Positions 1 through 8,391 of a DNA stretch of 58,869 nt are shown here, piece by piece. Origin of the DNA: Streptomyces turgidiscabies Car8 (lineage in GTDB: Bacteria > Actinomycetota > Actinomycetes > Streptomycetales > Streptomycetaceae). The notes beneath the pieces were generated by a model. The model made no database searches and had not been told where the DNA came from. It saw nothing but the letters and a program-made list of their open reading frames with translations. Every line of letters starts with the position of its first letter. The first letter of the stretch is position 1. The position numbers and the translations under genes are program-made. The stretch covers positions 1 through 58,869 of the forward strand of contig NZ_AEJB01000481.1 of NCBI RefSeq assembly GCF_000331005.1. Direction: 5' to 3'.

Positions 1-640
1 GGGTCGTACACGATCAGCTCGGGAAGCTGGCTGGTGGCCGAGGCTCGTCGTCGTCCGTCACCGTGACCGTCGGGCGGAGGATTCCCGCCTTCAGGTAGGC
101 GTGGCTCGCCTCGCAGACGCCGCCCGTTACCTTGCCGGCCGTCGGGGTGGTGCCGTCCTTCCAGTCGATCCTGCAGGTGTGGGTGTCGGCGCTGCCCGGG
201 TCGGTGAACTTCGCCGAGATGCGGGCCGGGGTCTGCTTGCCCGCAGCGACCGGGGTCTTCGGACCCTGGACCGAGGTGATCGCCGGAGGCGCGTTCGAGA
301 CGGTCACCGTCAGGGTGTCCTTGCTGCGACCGCCCGTCAGTGTGACCTCGTACGTGCCGTTGTCCCGGCAGGTGATGGTGGTCGGGACCGTGGTCCGGCT
401 GGAGAACGTGCAGGGCGTTGCCGCGTCCACGCTCCAACTCGGCTTTCCTGCCCCGGAGATGCTGCCCGTGAGCGGGATCGCGCTGCCTTCCTGGCCCGTT
501 GTGTCCGCACCGGCGTGGACGATGGTCACCGGGTCGATGCTCGACAGGGTCGGGACGACCTTCTTGATCGATCCGTCGGCGTCGAACTCCAGCTTGTCGA
601 TGGTCGTTTCGCGGTGCACCACCATGTGACGAATCGTCAG
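1..640 (-). pseudogene. Remnant of a GH43-type glycoside hydrolase C-terminus with PKD/Ig-like domains
   Basis: Reading leftward from about 640, the sequence encodes the tail typical of family-43 glycosidases (HRETTIDKLEFDADG, then KKVVPTL), followed by two Ig/PKD-like beta domains (DNGTYEVTLTGG; FTDPGSADTHTCRIDWKDG; VTVTDDD). No GH43 catalytic domain precedes it, because the upstream DNA is the 3' end of the lipoprotein gene. Near position 45 the reading frame breaks. The open frame stops at 14-16, while the next frame continues as a plausible PKD end (ASATSQLPELIVYDP) to the window edge, which is consistent with loss of one base. I read this as a truncated, frameshifted remnant. The gene could continue outside the window, and a sequencing error at the frameshift cannot be excluded. 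Confidence 0.6.
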
Positions 641-1698
641 CTCGCGGGCTCGGTCACCTTCGTGGCCGTCTTGCCGTCGACGGCCGCCGACAGCTGCGGG
701 ACGAGCCGCTCCAGCATGTACGGAAGGCTCAGCACCGACACGAACGACACGGAGTTGCCGTAGTCGCTGGTCTCCTTGACGAAGACCTCGCGGTCCTCCT
801 TGGCCACCTTCAGGTCCGCGTAGAGGGCGTTCTTGCGCAGCGCCGCCTTGTCCTTGGTGGTGTCGGAGACGATCCACACGATCGCGTCCGTGTCGAGGAG
901 ATCGGTGCGCTCCTTGCTGATGTTGGCCCCGAACTCGTCACCGATGACCTTGTCCAGGTCGGTGGGCAGCTTGAAACCGAGGTTCGTGAGGACGCGCGAG
1001 CGCGGGTCCTGGCTGCCGAAGACGAAGGTGCCCTCGTACGGGGTCGCCATCACGGCGCTGGCACCGGCGAACTCGGGGTGGTCGGCCGCCGCCTTCTTGA
1101 AGTCGGCCTCGACCCCGGTGACCAGCTCCTGCGCCTTGGCCTCCTGACCGAGGGCCTTACCGATGATCTCGGTCTGGTTCTGCCACGGCACGCCGTAGTC
1201 GTTGTACTCCTTCGGCTGGGCGACCACCGGGGCGAACTTCGACAGGGTGTCGTACTGAGCCTTCGTCAGACCGCCGTAGACGGCGAGGATCAGGTCCGGC
1301 CGGAGCGCGGCGATCTTCTCGGTCTGCGGGCCCGTGCCGGTGTCCTTCAGGACGGTCGGCGCCGCCGCGCTGCCGAGCTTGTCGGCCGCCCACGGGCCGA
1401 TCGCGCCCTTGTAGCCGCCCAGCCACTCGGTCGTACCGACCGGCACCTTGCCCAGCGCGAGCACGGCGTCCTGGTCGGTCAGGCCGACCGTGACGATCCG
1501 CTCGGGCTCGGACTTGATCGTGGTGCTGCCGTATTTGTGCGAAAGGGTCACCGGGAAGGCGGAGCCCGCGGACGCGTCGGCGGCGGGGCCGGCCGCGCCG
1601 GAGTCGTCGTCGGAGCCGCAGGCGGCGGCGGTGCCGAAGAGGAGCAGTACGGAGGTGAGCGCCGCGGCGAGCCGAGTGCCTCTGGGAGAGCCGAGCAT
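637..1698 (-). CDS. Ferric-siderophore ABC transporter substrate-binding lipoprotein
   Basis: A 353-residue class III (FecB/FhuD-like) binding protein that should capture the ferric siderophore outside the membrane. The start is the ATG at 1698, giving a signal peptide with a run of Leu and a lipobox ending in Cys27 (FGTAAAC). An upstream extension would have no signal peptide. The mature part has the family opening (SEPERIVTVGLTDQDAVLALG) and the long-helix two-lobe pattern. Its ATG overlaps the TGA of the upstream exporter gene by one base (TGATG), so it is the last gene of a three-gene, iron-box-controlled operon. It probably partners with the FecCD-type permeases and ATPase encoded at 9.1-12.2 kb. 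It is equivalent in role to CchF of the coelichelin locus, as inferred from context. Confidence 0.9.
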   Translation of the reverse strand: MLGSPRGTRLAAALTSVLLLFGTAAACGSDDDSGAAGPAADASAGSAFPVTLSHKYGSTTIKSEPERIVTVGLTDQDAVLALGKVPVGTTEWLGGYKGAIGPWAADKLGSAAAPTVLKDTGTGPQTEKIAALRPDLILAVYGGLTKAQYDTLSKFAPVVAQPKEYNDYGVPWQNQTEIIGKALGQEAKAQELVTGVEADFKKAAADHPEFAGASAVMATPYEGTFVFGSQDPRSRVLTNLGFKLPTDLDKVIGDEFGANISKERTDLLDTDAIVWIVSDTTKDKAALRKNALYADLKVAKEDREVFVKETSDYGNSVSFVSVLSLPYMLERLVPQLSAAVDGKTATKVTEPAS

Positions 1699-3527
1699 CA
1701 GTGGTCCTTCACGGTGGTGGTCGTATCGGTGCTGGGACGCGTGGGGGGCTTCTCGGCCGGCGAACGGGTGCCGGACCAGGCCTGCCAGAGCAGGGCATAG
1801 GTTCCGGCCGCCGCGCACAGCTCGTCATGGGTGCCGCTCTCCACGATCCGGCCGCCGTCCATGACGACGATCCGGTCCGCGTCGGCGGCCTGGGTGAGAC
1901 GGTGGGCGACCACGAGCGCGGTGCGGTCCTCGATCGCCCGGTCGGCCGCCTTCTCCAGCAGGCGTGCGCCGGAACTGCCTGCCTCGGCCGTCGCCTCGTC
2001 CAGCACGGCGACCGGCGGATCCGCCAGCACCAGCCGGGCCAGGGCGAGTTGCTGCACCTGGGCGGCGGTGAGCCGGTGCCCGCCCTCGCCGACGACGGTG
2101 GCCAGCCCCTCGGGCAGCGCCGACACCCAGTCCAGCGCGTCCACTTCGGTCAGGGCCGCGCGCAGGGCCTCGTCCGTCGCGTCGGCGCGCGCGAGACGCA
2201 GGTCGTCGGCGAGCGGGCCGGCGAAGACATGCGTCTCCTGGGTGACGAGGGCGACCGGCAGACCGCCGGGGGACGTCGAGGCGCCGGTGAGCCGGACCGT
2301 GCCGGAGGTCGGCTCGTGCACACCCGCGATGAGCTTGGCGAGCGTCGTCTTGCCCGCGCCGCTCGACCCGACCAGCGCGACCCGCTCCCCGGCGGCCAGC
2401 GTGAGATGCACGTCCCGAAGGACGGGACGCCCGGACACGTACTCGTGGTGGACGCCGGTCACGGTGACCGTGCCGGGCTCGCGGTGCTGTGCCGTGGCCG
2501 CCGGGGGAGCGGACTCGGGGGAAGGTATGTCCGTCACGCCGACCAGCCGGGCCAGTGCCGCTGTCGCCGACTGGGCGTCGTCGAGCAGCGCGAGGGCCTG
2601 GTTGACCGGGCCGAAGAGGCTGTGGAAGTAGAGCGCGGCGGCCGTGGCGGTACCGATGGACACGGAGTCGGCGCGCACCAGCAGGAACCCGGTGACCAGG
2701 ACCGCCGTGAGCCCGGTGTACTCGGCGATGTGCAGCCGGTTGTAGAAGTTCAGCACCAGCCGCACGCCCCGCATCGTCAACGCGACCGCGGCGGACGAGC
2801 GTCGGGTGACGGCCTCGGTGTGCGGCTCCTCCAGCCGGAACGCCCGTACGGTGCCGGCGCCCGCGATGGTGTCCAGCAGCTGCTGCTGCTGGGCGCCCGT
2901 GGCGATGCGCTGCTCGGCGTACAGGGGGACGGCGTTGCGGACGTACCAGCGTGCGGTTCCCGCCTGGATGGGCACCGCGAGCAGCGCGGCCAGCAGGAAG
3001 CGCCAGTCCAGGACGGCCATGGCGGCGAAGGTCAGCACGATGGCCAGCAGGGAGCGGGCCAGCTCGGGCAGCGCACCCCGGACCGCCTCACCGACCACCG
3101 AGACGTCCCTGGTGACACGGGCGTTGAGGTCGCCGGAGCCGGCCTTCTCCACCTGCTCCAGGGGCAGCCGCAGCGCCCGCTCGACGAACCGCTCGCGCAA
3201 CTGGGCCAGCACGGTCTCCCCGAGCCGGGACACCAGGGACAGGCCGAGCGCGGTGGCGGCGCCCTGGGTGACGGCCACCAGGATCAGGAGGACGGCGGGG
3301 AAGGTGAGGTCGTCGGGCGGGCGGTGCTCGGCGACCAGGTCCACCATGCGGCCGAGCAGCGGCTGGACGAGCAGCCCGACCGCGGTCGCCGCGACCAGCA
3401 CGGCGAAGGCGCCGACGGCCAGCCGCCGGTGCGGGCGGACCAGTTCACGGACCGCCGCACGGGTGCGGGCAGTGGTCGCGGTAGGCAACAACTCCCGCGA
3501 TCCTCCGCTGTGTTCGCTGTCGCTCAT
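1698..3527 (-). CDS. ABC exporter half-transporter, catalytically competent nucleotide-binding half
   Basis: A 609-residue half-transporter with an N-terminal six-helix ABC exporter membrane domain and a C-terminal nucleotide-binding domain. Walker A is intact (GSSGAGKTT, near residue 390), as are Walker B with its catalytic Glu (VAVLDEAT, near 505) and the H-loop His (VVAHRL, near 540). The signature is degenerate: LTAAQ replaces LSGGQ. The start ATG overlaps the TGA of the upstream partner (ATGA, 3524-3527), so the two halves are translationally coupled and very likely form a heterodimer. With one good signature supplied by the partner, only one composite ATP site should hydrolyse. The expected job is siderophore export, by analogy with the CchG/CchI exporters of coelichelin clusters. 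The substrate is inferred from context only. Confidence 0.9.
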   Translation of the reverse strand: MSDSEHSGGSRELLPTATTARTRAAVRELVRPHRRLAVGAFAVLVAATAVGLLVQPLLGRMVDLVAEHRPPDDLTFPAVLLILVAVTQGAATALGLSLVSRLGETVLAQLRERFVERALRLPLEQVEKAGSGDLNARVTRDVSVVGEAVRGALPELARSLLAIVLTFAAMAVLDWRFLLAALLAVPIQAGTARWYVRNAVPLYAEQRIATGAQQQQLLDTIAGAGTVRAFRLEEPHTEAVTRRSSAAVALTMRGVRLVLNFYNRLHIAEYTGLTAVLVTGFLLVRADSVSIGTATAAALYFHSLFGPVNQALALLDDAQSATAALARLVGVTDIPSPESAPPAATAQHREPGTVTVTGVHHEYVSGRPVLRDVHLTLAAGERVALVGSSGAGKTTLAKLIAGVHEPTSGTVRLTGASTSPGGLPVALVTQETHVFAGPLADDLRLARADATDEALRAALTEVDALDWVSALPEGLATVVGEGGHRLTAAQVQQLALARLVLADPPVAVLDEATAEAGSSGARLLEKAADRAIEDRTALVVAHRLTQAADADRIVVMDGGRIVESGTHDELCAAAGTYALLWQAWSGTRSPAEKPPTRPSTDTTTTVKDH

Positions 3528-5221
3528 GCCAGCACCGCCGCTCTGTAGGACTCATGACGGTGGATCAGGTCCGCGTGCGAGGCGGTGTCGGTGACCCGTC
3601 CGTCCTCCAGCAGTACGACCCGGTCGGTGACCGACAGCAGCGCGGGGCTGTTGGTCACCAGGACCGTCGTACGGCCCTTGCGGAGGTCCCGGACGCCGGT
3701 GGCGATGCCCGCCTCGGTGACCGCGTCGACGGCGGTGGTCGGATCGTGGACCACCAGGACCGGCCGCTCGGCCGCCAGCGCCCGTGCCAGTGCGACGCGT
3801 TGACGCTGCCCACCGGAGAGGGAGCGGCCCCGCTCACTGACCGCCGTGTCCTCGCCGCCCGGGAGGGTCTGCGCGACCTGGGTCACCCCGGCCGCGGACA
3901 TCGCCTGTTCGGGGTCGGCGGAGTCGGAGGCGGCCGCCATGACGTTGCCTCGGACGGTGCCCTCGAAGAGGTCGGCGTCGTGCTCGGCCACCAGCAGGGC
4001 GGTGCGCAGTTCGGCGGGATCCAGGTCCCGCAGGGGTATGCCGTCCAGTTCGACGGTGCCCGCCTCCGGGTCGCACTGCCGGGCCAGGCAGCGCAGCAGG
4101 TCGGTGGCGTGCGCCGGGTCGGTCGCGACCACGCCGAGCAGCTCACCCGGTGCGATGTCGAGGTCGATGCCCCGGAGGCCGCCGTGGCTGACCCCGGCGA
4201 GGCGGACCGCGCCGCGCACCGGCCGGGCCAGGGTGGCGTCGCCCGGGGTGACGGCGTGCGGGGCGGCCAGTACTTCGGCGATCCGGGTCGCGGAGGCCCG
4301 GCCCTGGGCGAGCTCGGCGTTGACCCACGCGAGCACCTCCAGCGGGCCGAGGAGGAAGAGGGCGAGCCCGACCGAGGACACCAACTGGCCCAGACTGATG
4401 TCCCCTTGGGCGGCGAGCCGGCCGCCGACCAGAGCGACGGCGGCGATCAGGGCGCCGGTGAGGCCGAGCACCATGCCGCTCTGGAAGGCCTGCGCGCGGG
4501 CGGCCTTCAGGGTGGCCTGGAGGGAGTCGCGGCTGGTGGCGCGGTAGCGGGCCAGCGCGGTGGACTCGCCCCCGATGCCCTTGAGGACGCGCAGGCCGGC
4601 CACCAGGTCGGCGGCGACGGCCGAGGCGTGCGCGGCCTGTTCCTGCTCGGCCTCGCTGCGCGACTCCAGCGGCTTGCTGAGCAGATGGCCCAGCCACAGC
4701 AGCACGGGTGTGCCGAGCAGGACGACCAGGCCGAGGGTGACGGACATGCGCAACAGGACGACCGCGCCCACCAGGATGCCCACGAGGGCCGAAATCCCGC
4801 CCATGGCCGCCGTGTTGACGGCGCCGACCCGTTTGGCGTCCTCGGTGGCGATGTTGGCGAGGGCGCCGGGCAGCCTGCCCTCCTCGGCGCCGCCCCCGGG
4901 TGCCAGGATCCGGCGGACGAGGGCGATGCGGAGGGTGTGTTCGGCCTGGGCGGCGGCCCGTTCGGCCGACCAGGCGCCGAAACGCCAGCTGAGCGCGAGG
5001 CCGACGTAGATGACGGCGAGGGCGGCGAGCCAGCTCAGCAGGGCGCCGGTGTCGGAGCCGGTGACGGCGCGGTCGATGACCAGGCCGATCACCACCGGCA
5101 CCAGCACCTCACCCAGTTGGTGGCCGGAGCCGAGGAGCGCGCCGAGCGCGACGTCACGCCGCTGCCCTCGGACCGATCGGCGCAGGACGTCCCGCCCCGA
5201 CAGCTGTGAAGGACTACTCAC
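3524..5221 (-). CDS. ABC exporter half-transporter, degenerate nucleotide-binding half
   Basis: A 565-residue half-transporter (membrane domain, then nucleotide-binding domain). I chose the GTG at 5221 because it has a strong GGAGGGG ribosome site five bases upstream; the longer frame to 5320 crosses toward the iron box. The ATP-binding elements are strongly eroded. The Walker A position reads VVATDPAHATDLL with no GK[ST]. Walker B reads VLVVHDPTTAVD, with His for the Mg-binding Asp and Asp for the catalytic Glu. The H-loop reads VTNSPA, with Asn for His. The signature LSGGQRQR is intact. This complements the partner gene, which has the opposite pattern. It is the first gene of the exporter/lipoprotein operon, with an iron box at 5324-5342 as the likely control site. 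Confidence 0.9.
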   Translation of the reverse strand: MSSPSQLSGRDVLRRSVRGQRRDVALGALLGSGHQLGEVLVPVVIGLVIDRAVTGSDTGALLSWLAALAVIYVGLALSWRFGAWSAERAAAQAEHTLRIALVRRILAPGGGAEEGRLPGALANIATEDAKRVGAVNTAAMGGISALVGILVGAVVLLRMSVTLGLVVLLGTPVLLWLGHLLSKPLESRSEAEQEQAAHASAVAADLVAGLRVLKGIGGESTALARYRATSRDSLQATLKAARAQAFQSGMVLGLTGALIAAVALVGGRLAAQGDISLGQLVSSVGLALFLLGPLEVLAWVNAELAQGRASATRIAEVLAAPHAVTPGDATLARPVRGAVRLAGVSHGGLRGIDLDIAPGELLGVVATDPAHATDLLRCLARQCDPEAGTVELDGIPLRDLDPAELRTALLVAEHDADLFEGTVRGNVMAAASDSADPEQAMSAAGVTQVAQTLPGGEDTAVSERGRSLSGGQRQRVALARALAAERPVLVVHDPTTAVDAVTEAGIATGVRDLRKGRTTVLVTNSPALLSVTDRVVLLEDGRVTDTASHADLIHRHESYRAAVLA

Positions 5222-5323
5222 CCGTACCCCTCCGGGATCGGACGACAGTGGAGGCCGGGAAGGCCCGAGTTGGGGGCTGAGGCCTGCCCGAGTGCGTGAA
5301 CGTGCACACGGGCGGGCCAAAAC

Positions 5324-5342
5324 GTAGGTGAGGCTACCCTAA
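5324..5342 (-). promoter_or_regulatory. Iron box (DmdR/IdeR-type operator) for the exporter/lipoprotein operon
   Basis: The plus strand reads GTAGGTGAGGCTACCCTAA, an imperfect 19-bp match to the actinobacterial iron box TTAGGTTAGGCTAACCTAA. It lies about 100 bases upstream of the chosen GTG at 5221 and only two bases beyond the stop codon of the monooxygenase gene, so it fits an operator for the leftward exporter operon. Iron-bound DmdR repressor would shut the operon off; this is inferred from the known family. Confidence 0.8.
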
Positions 5343-5344
5343 GT

Positions 5345-6691
5345 TCACGAGGGTTGCCCAGCGCCGGTGGCGACGTCACCCGTGCGACGCGTGAGCAGGG
5401 AGTCGAGGATCTCTCCCGAACGCACGGCGGTCGTCGACAGCAGCGTCGAGGTGAGACCGTGCGTGTGCTCGGTCGCCCCCTGGAGATAGATGCCCGCCGT
5501 GACCTCCGGCGAGACCTCGACCCGGTGGTCGCGGCCCACCCGTACGGCGTCGTTGTCGTCCCGCAGGCAGAGTTTGGCCGCTCTGCCCAGCAGGGTGTCG
5601 AGGTCCCGGGGGCGGTAGCCGGTGGCGTGCACGAGCACGTCGCAGGAGAGCACCTCCCGTTCTCCGGTGGGGAGATACTCGACGGTGACGTCCAGCCGGT
5701 CGTCCAGCTGCTCGACGTCCCGGATACGGGAGATGTTGCGCATCCGGAGCCGCTCGGTGCCCTGGACCTTCTCGCGGTACATGGTGGCGTACAGCGTCTC
5801 GATCAGGTCCATGTCGACCACCGAGTAGTTGGTGCTGCGGTGGTAGTCGTGCAGGGACTGTTTCACCTCCGGCCGCGACCGGAAGTAGACGTCCACCGCC
5901 TCCGGGTCGAAGATCCGGTTGGCGAACGGGCTGTCGTCGGCGGGCGTGTAGCCGTACTTGGCGAACACCGCGCAGACCTCGGTGCCGGGGAGGGAGCGGT
6001 GCAGATAGTCGACCGCCTCGGCACCGCTCTGTCCCGCGCCGAGCACGAGAACGCGGTCCACTGAGGCGCCCTTGCTGGTCAACTCGCGGGTGCGGGGGAC
6101 CAGTTCGCTGTTGTGCCAGATGCGGTCCGACAGGGCGGTGCCCGGCGGGACGTGCGGTTCGAGACCGACGGCCACCGAGATGTTGCGGGCCCGGCGGACC
6201 ACCGTACGCCCCGGATCGCCCGGCACGCGGGTGGCGACGTCGAACCAGCGGACCTCGCCGTCCTCGGTCAGCACGGGCTCCACGGAGATGACCTCGGCGT
6301 CGTAAGTCACCTGGTCCGCGACCCGGGCCGCCGCCCACTCGAAGTACTCGTGGAACTCGATCCGCAGCGGGAAGAGCGTCTTCGCGTTGAGGAAGTCCAC
6401 CAGTCGGCCGCGGTCCCGCAGGAAGCACAGGAAGCTGAAATCGCTGGTCGGGTTGCGCATGGTGACCAGGTCCTTGAGAAAGGACACCTGCATGGTCGCG
6501 TCGTCGATGAGCATGCCCCGGTGCCAGCCGAACCGCGGCTGGCGTTCCAGGAACTCGGCGCGAATCCGCTCCCCGGGCGCGGCTTGTGCGTTGTGTTCCG
6601 CGATGGCTATGGCCAGCGCCAGATTTGACGGGCCGAAGCCGATACCGAGGACGTCATGTATGGCGTCCGGTTCATCGTGCAGTGCGTTCAC
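5345..6691 (-). CDS. L-ornithine N5-monooxygenase (siderophore biosynthesis)
   Basis: A 448-residue flavin-dependent N-hydroxylating monooxygenase of the SidA/PvdA/IucD family. It converts L-ornithine to N5-hydroxyornithine with FAD, NADPH and O2, providing the hydroxamate precursor. Seen motifs are the FAD site GIGFGPSNLALA (residues 16-27), the substrate/FAD region HRGMLIDDATMQVSFLKDLV, the NADPH site VLGAGQSGAEA (near 214-224) and the C-terminal ATGYRPRD (near 357). The GTG at 6691 has a GGGAAG-type ribosome site; the ATG at 6718 would fall close to the iron box. It is transcribed leftward from the iron-box region shared with the formyltransferase. It is the CchB counterpart by family and context. 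Confidence 0.95.
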   Translation of the reverse strand: MNALHDEPDAIHDVLGIGFGPSNLALAIAIAEHNAQAAPGERIRAEFLERQPRFGWHRGMLIDDATMQVSFLKDLVTMRNPTSDFSFLCFLRDRGRLVDFLNAKTLFPLRIEFHEYFEWAAARVADQVTYDAEVISVEPVLTEDGEVRWFDVATRVPGDPGRTVVRRARNISVAVGLEPHVPPGTALSDRIWHNSELVPRTRELTSKGASVDRVLVLGAGQSGAEAVDYLHRSLPGTEVCAVFAKYGYTPADDSPFANRIFDPEAVDVYFRSRPEVKQSLHDYHRSTNYSVVDMDLIETLYATMYREKVQGTERLRMRNISRIRDVEQLDDRLDVTVEYLPTGEREVLSCDVLVHATGYRPRDLDTLLGRAAKLCLRDDNDAVRVGRDHRVEVSPEVTAGIYLQGATEHTHGLTSTLLSTTAVRSGEILDSLLTRRTGDVATGAGQPS

Positions 6692-6728
6692 CGCAACTTC
6701 CCTTCCCCTAGGCGCCACTGATATTAAA

Positions 6729-6747
6729 TAAGGTTAGCCTTACCTTG
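6729..6747. promoter_or_regulatory. Iron box between the monooxygenase and formyltransferase genes
   Basis: TAAGGTTAGCCTTACCTTG closely matches the 19-bp DmdR/IdeR iron box. It is central in the divergent intergenic region, about 38 bases from the monooxygenase GTG (6691) and 30 bases from the formyltransferase ATG (6777). One site could therefore repress both directions under iron sufficiency. Confidence 0.85.
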
Positions 6748-6776
6748 CAATGGTGTGTCCTACGGAAGGATCGACT

Positions 6777-7724
6777 ATGCGGGTCGTCATGTTCGGCTAT
6801 CAGACCTGGGGGCATCGCACCCTCCAGGCGCTGCTGGACTCCGATCACGAGGTGGTCATGGCGGTCACCCACCCCAAGAGCGACCACGTGTACGAGAAGA
6901 TCTGGGACGACTCGGTGGCCGAACTCGCCGAGAAGCACGGCATTCCGGTGCTGCTGCGGAACCGTCCGGACGATCCCGAACTCACGGACAGGCTGCGGGA
7001 GTTGGCGCCGGATCTGATCGTCGCCAACAACTGGCGCACGGTCCTGCCCCCCGAGGTCTTCGACCTTCCGGCGCACGGCACGCTCAACATCCACGACTCG
7101 CTGCTCCCGGCGTACGCGGGCTTCTCCCCGCTGATCTGGGCGCTCATCAACGGCGAACGGGAGGTAGGGGTCACCGCTCACCGGATGAACGCCGAGCTGG
7201 ACGCCGGTGACGTGCTGCTTCAGCGGGCGGTGCCGGTGGGTGCGCGCGACACGGTGACCGACCTGTTCCATCGCACTGTGGACTTGATCACACCAGTGGT
7301 CCACGAGTCCCTCGGGCTCATCGCCTCAGGGCGTGCGGAGTGGATCCCGCAGGACCGCGGCCGGGCGAGTTTCTTCCACAAGCGGTCCCTGGAGGACAGC
7401 CGTATCGACTGGACCTGGCCGGCCGAGGACCTGGAACGCCTGGTCCGCGCCCAGTCGGACCCGTATCCCAACGCGTTCACGCATCACAAGGGCCAGCGGA
7501 TACGGATCGTCGAGGCCGAGGTGTCCGAGGGCTGCTACGGCGGCACACCGGGCCGGATCTTCATCCGCGAGGGCGACGGGATCGTGGTGGTCGCGGGTAC
7601 GGAGGCCCGGAACGGGCGGCTGCGGGGGCTGTTGGTGAAGCGGGTGCGGACGGAGGACGGGTCGGAGTTCGCGGCGACGGAGTACTTCCGGACGATGGGC
7701 GGGTATCTGACGGCGCGGCCCTGA
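6777..7724 (+). CDS. N5-hydroxyornithine formyltransferase (Fmt-like)
   Basis: A 315-residue formyl-tetrahydrofolate-dependent formyltransferase. In siderophore loci this family makes N5-formyl-N5-hydroxyornithine from hydroxyornithine. The catalytic Asn and His are in LNIHDSLLPAYAG (near residues 103-105) and the Asp in LDAGDVLL (near 145). A C-terminal Fmt-like domain follows (RIRIVEAEV onward). The ATG at 6777 has GGAAGGA six bases upstream; the frame opens earlier at 6750 but without a ribosome site. It is divergent from the monooxygenase across the iron box. A bona fide tRNA formyltransferase is less likely given the neighbours. It is the CchA counterpart. Confidence 0.93.
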   Translation: MRVVMFGYQTWGHRTLQALLDSDHEVVMAVTHPKSDHVYEKIWDDSVAELAEKHGIPVLLRNRPDDPELTDRLRELAPDLIVANNWRTVLPPEVFDLPAHGTLNIHDSLLPAYAGFSPLIWALINGEREVGVTAHRMNAELDAGDVLLQRAVPVGARDTVTDLFHRTVDLITPVVHESLGLIASGRAEWIPQDRGRASFFHKRSLEDSRIDWTWPAEDLERLVRAQSDPYPNAFTHHKGQRIRIVEAEVSEGCYGGTPGRIFIREGDGIVVVAGTEARNGRLRGLLVKRVRTEDGSEFAATEYFRTMGGYLTARP

Positions 7725-7821
7725 CCGAGGGCGGCCTGGACGGTCGGGGCGTACGGGGAGGTCGGAGCGGGCGGGCTGATTTCCGTTCGACGCGGGTGCG
7801 TGATCACGTCAGGATGGCGCC

Positions 7822-8367
7822 ATGCCGGATCTGCGAACCCAACGCCTCGTCCTCCGCTCCTGGAGCGACTCCGATCTCGCCCCCTGGGCTGCCATGAACG
7901 CCGACCCCGAGGTCCGCGAGTACCTCGGGGGCATCCTCACCCGTGAGCAGAGCGAGGCCTCCGTCGCCCGCTTCCAGGCAGGCCTCGACGAACGGGGCTG
8001 GGGCTGGTGGGCGGTGGAGGTCACCGGCACCGGGGAGTTCGTCGGCTTCGCCGGACTGGACCCGGTGGAGGACGACATGGCGTTCGACGGCGTCGAGGCG
8101 GGGTGGCGGCTCGCCCGGCGCGCGTGGGGGCACGGATACGCCACCGAGGCCGCCCGCGCGGTGATCGCTCACGCCTTCGACGAGAAGGGCCTGGGCCTCG
8201 AAGAGGTCCTGGCGATCACGACGGCCACCAACCTCCGTTCGCAGGCGGTGATGCGCCGCCTCGGCATGACCCACGACCAGGACAAGGACTTCGACGACCC
8301 GACCGTCCCGGAGGGACCGCTGCGGCGGAACGTGGTCTACAAGATCCGGGCCGGCGCCTGGCTCTGA
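7822..8367 (+). CDS. GNAT N-acetyltransferase (RimJ/RimL-like)
   Basis: A 181-residue GNAT-fold protein. Its opening TQRLVLRSWSDSDLAPW is typical of RimJ/RimL-type acetyltransferases. The acetyl-CoA-binding stretch is GWRLARRAWGHGYATEAARA and a typical late segment reads TTATNLRSQAVMRRLGM. It lies 97 bases downstream of the formyltransferase on the same strand and ends 24 bases before the convergent coupled GNAT gene. The substrate is unknown. It may be housekeeping or self-protection and need not belong to the siderophore pathway. Confidence 0.85.
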   Translation: MPDLRTQRLVLRSWSDSDLAPWAAMNADPEVREYLGGILTREQSEASVARFQAGLDERGWGWWAVEVTGTGEFVGFAGLDPVEDDMAFDGVEAGWRLARRAWGHGYATEAARAVIAHAFDEKGLGLEEVLAITTATNLRSQAVMRRLGMTHDQDKDFDDPTVPEGPLRRNVVYKIRAGAWL

Positions 8368-8391
8368 CCGGCCGGTGCTCCGGAGGTCGGG

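Noticed and set aside
1699..1818. Upstream extension of the siderophore-binding lipoprotein
   Set aside because: It would bury the signal peptide and lipobox 40 residues inside the protein; the TGATG overlap at 1696-1700 explains the true start.
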